From Megalopta genalis (taxonomy: Eukaryota; Arthropoda; Insecta; Hymenoptera; Halictidae): 64,000 nucleotides of DNA. The notes beneath the pieces were generated by a model that saw nothing but the letters and a program-made list of their open reading frames with translations, searched no databases and was not told the DNA's origin. The translations under genes and the position numbers were made by a program. The first letter of the stretch is position 1, and every line of letters begins with the position of its first letter. Shown here in pieces: positions 60,025-64,000 of the stretch. The stretch is taken from positions 930,001 to 994,000 of the forward strand of contig NW_027476113.1 in assembly GCF_051020955.1 (NCBI RefSeq), given 5' to 3'.

Positions 60025-61240
60025 TATAATCAAGTAAGTATTAATATGAAAAGTATATTTATATTTTTTATAAAATTTGTAATTTTATAAGATATAATCT
60101 TACAAAAATTATATTGTATTTGATCTTAATTTAATCACAAAAACCTCACAATTACAGTGGGAAAAATCTTACAATTACCGATAAGAAAAGATAAGAAATA
60201 AAAAAGTGTCGCATTACATTATAATTATATCCATCCTTTATTTGCTGTCTACTTTTGCGTTTGTCGAAGTTGTATTAATATTTTTATTAATAATAAGGTA
60301 AAATAACTGTGGAAAATGATTAAGTTAATCGATTAATCATAAACACGTCATTCGGTGCAAACCGAGACGCATTAGAGAGCAGACGAAAAATACGTCGATG
60401 TAGTATGCAGTGATTTAACCTAAAAATTTTTAACTTCTTAACAACAGATTGCTAACCTCAAAATATGTAATTAAATATAATTACTTAAAACAGATTCAAA
60501 GTTTTGTTCATATTTACCAACTGATGAACGATGGCATTTTAAAATTTTTAAAAAGATTTGATCCATTTTGTATAACAGGCCACATGTTAGAGAATTTTTT
60601 CAGATTTTTCGATCGTAAAATGTGATCACAAAAAATAGAGAACGTAAAAACAAAACGGAAAGTTGCAAATTTTTCGGAAATGACAAATCTTGTCTTCGCC
60701 ATTTTAATTCTATCGGAGGATATTGCCAAAAGCAGCAATCTCTGATGTTGTCAGCAATCTCTGCCAGATTTTTTGTGGGGGTGAAACAATGTTATAAAAA
60801 ATAAAAACCAAACTTTCGACATTTTCTCCATACTTAACTTGGTTAAGTATAATATTGTCCACTTAATAAGTATATTATGCAATATTAAACGGTTTTACAT
60901 TTAAAGAAACGATTATTTAACTAGGAACACGAAATTCAAGATATGCAACTATGATATGCGTGATATACAAAATCTTCGTTATGATTACAACGTCGTTGGT
61001 TGATGGAGCGAGCGAGATACGAGTCTTTTGAACGTTGTGCGAGCGCCGATGAGGCTAATTTTTTTCATAAGTATTGCTCTTTCTCGCTTTTTTTCAAAAT
61101 TAAGTTCTTAATGTTTTAAATATATTTCGGATAAAGATATAGGCAAAAGTAATTTTTGAGCATTTTTTATTCCATCGTTTACCCGAATGTATATACTTCT
61201 TATTACAGTTTTATTTCACATTCTTTATATTAAATAGATA
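60025..61240. other. Gene-free AT-rich region
   Basis: Only short chance frames occur (60,514-60,738 minus; 60,622-60,804 plus, overlapping). No repeat with definable ends was seen. Confidence 0.55.
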
Positions 61241-61244
61241 CACG

Positions 61245-61815
61245 TGACTCCCATTAATATTCGGACACGATATTATTAGAAAAATTATTGCTCCCTTTTA
61301 TTCTTTATGGTAGTATTATTGAATCGTTTCCTCATATAATAAAGCACTTCTTAAAGTAAGTAGAAAAATAAATTTTGTTTATTTATTGCACATGTTCTTT
61401 TGTATAACAAGCGATAAACAAGATTGTGACAGAATTTACCGTCGCAAAAATATTCGGACACATCTTAGATGCCAGAGTAAAATATTGTATTACATTGACG
61501 ACGCCGCTAACACATATTGTATATAAATAAATAAAAATTCGTTGTAAGAACTCGGTACCACAGAAATTATTGGTGATATCAGACGCTTTACTTGTGAAAA
61601 TGGGATGAAAAGGAAGAAATACGTCTTTTGAAATCCGACAATTGGTTATTTATCACAAGGGAATGGGATCTTTTAACAATAAAGCAAAATTAATGGAAAC
61701 AATCACGAAAATATGGTCAGAAATTCCCACTGAGTTTTGTGTTCGATTAATTGAATTTATGCCACACAGATGCAATGCAGTCCTCAAATCCAAGGGTTAT
61801 CCAACATCTTATTAG
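61245..61815 (+). mobile_element. Internally deleted Tc1-like element
   Basis: The 5' end (GTGACTCCCATTAATATTCG) matches the fragment at 50,863-51,033. From about 61,598 the plus strand encodes a Tc1-like N-terminus (K-G-R-N-T-S-F-E-I-R-Q-L-V-I-Y-H-K-G, with one TGA). At about 61,675-61,690 it joins directly to the transposase C-terminus (I-W-S-E-I-P-T-E-F-C-V-R-L-I-E-F-M-P-H-R-C), which ends K-S-K-G-Y-P-T-S-Y at TAG 61,813-61,815. The whole DDE core is missing, so this is a deletion derivative. The right terminal inverted repeat was not found. Confidence 0.75.
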
Positions 61816-61956
61816 ACTGTTATGAAAACTACAGTCAATGATACATCGCTGTTTTTCATTAAAAGTGATTATATAACTTAAGCGGCGTATGTTTCTATGC
61901 ATTCATAGGTACCGAACAATTCTATCAGAAGCTTATACTATTTCTTTCGTCCTTTC

Positions 61957-62208
61957 CTAATTCGATGGGATCTCGATGTTGCAGGCCATCCTTGTCCTGC
62001 TCGCCTCTAGCGTACACATGTTCGTATCTATTGTCTCGAGTCGTCTGTAAGTCATTCCTCTGACGGCTTGATTCTTATCGTCGGAGACCCTAAACGAGAA
62101 AGCCACTTGAAGGTGCCATAAAATAGTATTCCCTGCAATTGCTGTCAAGGACGGAAGGACTGTCCTGAAACTATGCTTACCGTAAACGAGAATTTCGAAG
62201 CATTGCAC
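61957..62208 (-). CDS. Hypothetical 83-residue ORF
   Basis: The frame lies in a patch more GC-rich than its surroundings, beginning M-Q-C-F-E-I-L-V-Y-G-K-H-S-F and ending N-I-E-I-P-S-N. Composition is protein-like (V-A-F-S-F-R-V-S-D-D-K-N). No family was recognised and no neighbouring exon was seen. It could be a host exon or the edge of a TE. Confidence 0.25.
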   Translation of the reverse strand: MQCFEILVYGKHSFRTVLPSLTAIAGNTILWHLQVAFSFRVSDDKNQAVRGMTYRRLETIDTNMCTLEASRTRMACNIEIPSN

Positions 62209-62214
62209 AGCATA

Positions 62215-63700
62215 TGGTGTATCTCGACGTATTTCGTTTCTTTTTTATGAAACCATTTCTAAATAAACCATAGACCTTTCCTAATATATTAAAGAATTTT
62301 GTCAGCTTCTTCTTTGTTGAAAATTGTGGTTCAAAATAATGAGGAAGAAAAATAATTGATATGTTTCTTTTTCGCAGGAATAGAGAAAAGACTGTTCCTC
62401 AATACATAATCTATTGCAATCAGTGTTTTAAATTTTTCAGATTTTCTGGTAGGGTTTGATCGTATATTTATTAGTCTACTTGGACTAAATGATATTAACG
62501 AAACTAAGGGAATCGTGAAAATAATATAAAATTTCGAGTTACTGCAGTAGCTGTGTGTGTGTGTGTGTGTGCAATGTAACTTAAGTTATAATTTTTTCCA
62601 TAATTTAAATATTTAATCTTTTTAACTTACTTCTAATAAACGAATTTTATTATGTCTGACGGTGCATTATTTTTTAATACAATATTAATCGATCTCGTAG
62701 TAATATGACTGAAACTTTTGGATCGATTAAATATATGTACTACTCGATTAAAAACATCTAGCATTTAACATTTTCAACTATTTCATCATAAATACTGTAC
62801 GATATTTTTGCAGTATAATTTATGCTGAAATTCATTTGCATCTTGTAATTGCGAAACAAATGACAACCTAGCAGAGTTGTACATTATTTAGATAATAAAT
62901 TATAGAAACGTTACGAAGAAAAGATATTTCTTCATCTTTATGCAATATTGTGGAGGGTCCTAATAAAATAAGTATCTTTATTCGATGTGTTTGAAATAAA
63001 TAATTTTATTAGTCGAGAATTTGTCCGACAAATAAAAATACCACTTAATTATCAACACGTAACTACATTGTTCCAGAACAAAAACAAATCAATATTCATA
63101 GAATCGTTTTTCAAATAAAGATAGGAAAGTGTCGAATATGTGGATGCTTGGTCTCAAGTTTCCGATTATGCTCTCTAGTTTTCATTTCGGGGTAATACAG
63201 TATCTAACAAAAAGATAACATACTTTAAAACTAATGTAATTTTTATTTATGTAACATTACAACTAAAATACTGTTTCTATATAAATTTGCAAAATACCAC
63301 TATAAACATACACAAATGAAATAAAATTGCATTTCGCAAGTGTAAACAATTTTATTTAAAAAAAGAGAATTTTTATGGAAATACAGTCGGACAAAATGTT
63401 AGCACACTTAACTAAAAATTATGTATGTAAATAAATCAAGCAATAATATTGAATGCCTAATGTTTTGTGGCTTCATCTTTCCACTTATTAACAGTCGTCA
63501 TTATCTACGAAGTTTCTTTATTAGTTTTTTGTTCTAATTGTTTCTTATCATCTTAAACACATTTTTATCATTCGGCAATCTTTTGAAATTATCTGCCATT
63601 TGCATAATGCATGGTTATGATTTTCGCAACAATTTTCAACGATATGATCTTGCTGATTAATCCTCGAGAAAAAAATTCGCGGCATCACCCTGTTGAAAAA
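62215..63700. other. Gene-free AT-rich region with a (GT)n tract
   Basis: A (GT)n microsatellite lies at about 62,550-62,571. Near 63,376 ACAGTCGGACAAAATGTTAG resembles a Tc1-type terminus, with no transposase beside it. Otherwise no feature was seen. Confidence 0.55.
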
Positions 63701-63705
63701 TATGT

Positions 63706-64000
63706 ACAGGGTATTCCTGAAACTATATACAAGCGGTCACCGGGTTATTCTTCATAAAAAAGAAATGAAAAAGATATAGAGTGACTTCTTTTTTTTTTAG
63801 GATTTCGTTTTTGAGAAAACCAGGTTTTAAACCTTGCTTTGTACATACGCTTTTCCGGCTATAAGCGATGTACAGCGCTTAGCAAATTTTCAATCTCGAT
63901 TTTCTCGAAAACTAAATCCTAAACAAAAAAATATTATTTTACACTTTTTTCATGTTTTTTTTTATTTGGAATTACATGGAGTCGCAACATAATTCTTAGT
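63706..64000. mobile_element. Insect TE terminus (ACAGGGT... end), cut by the window edge
   Basis: The segment begins ACAGGGTATTCCTGAAAC, followed by ACAAGCGGTCACCGGGT, a phrase I recall as a recurrent insect transposon end. The inner part holds an inverted repeat: AGGATTTCGTTTTTGAGAAA near 63,799 against TTTCTCGAAAACTAAATCCT near 63,900. The element continues past the window, so its family cannot be decided. Confidence 0.5.

Overview
The window is eukaryotic, most likely an insect and plausibly a hymenopteran. This rests on AT-rich, intron-poor, repeat-dominated DNA carrying degraded arthropod transposons (Polinton/Maverick, piggyBac, Tc1, a Jockey-like LINE, LTR elements, hAT-type and foldback MITEs). 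The species assignment is inference. No rRNA, tRNA or CRISPR array was seen, and no convincing multi-exon host gene.

Layout. (1) Bases 1 to about 29,452 are one uninterrupted satellite with an 8-bp unit (ACAAATGA and variants), always in the same orientation, with higher-order structure that includes a 1,278-bp segmental duplication. The many long minus-strand reading frames here are an arithmetic by-product of an 8-bp period and are not genes. (2) Bases 29.46-30.6 kb are non-coding, with a degenerate ~40-bp minisatellite. (3) Bases 30.6-32.95 kb carry AT-rich, intronless coding DNA on the minus strand. The main item is a protein of about twelve ~46-residue repeats. Its repeats resemble TAL-effector repeats in layout, and their main variability falls on a dipeptide where TAL effectors carry the base-specifying residues. 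The gene is damaged: there is a frameshift in the last repeat and no start codon before its upstream stop. A bacterial (for example intracellular symbiont) origin is plausible but unproven. (4) Bases 33.3-40.9 kb hold a decaying Polinton-type element: exonuclease-like ORF, single-BIR (IAP-like) ORF, major capsid, penton-like minor capsid, a structural-protein start, adenain-type protease, a small virion-like protein, packaging ATPase, a DUF8207-like protein and an integrase split by a solo LTR. No protein-primed DNA polymerase B was recognised. Most genes are broken, but the penton-like, BIR and DUF8207-like frames are still open. (5) Bases 40.9-64 kb are a TE graveyard: solo LTRs, MITEs, a piggyBac pseudogene, a LINE remnant nested with a Tc1 end, a gypsy-like integrase pseudogene, a second copy of the Polinton promoter-like module, Tc1 fragments and long AT-rich gene-free DNA.

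How the parts relate. The Polinton genes are a virion-morphogenesis and integration set that would once have worked together. The BIR and exonuclease-like genes look like accessory cargo. The remaining TEs are independent, mostly dead insertions. The satellite next to this TE-dense DNA suggests a heterochromatic (pericentromeric or subtelomeric) setting.
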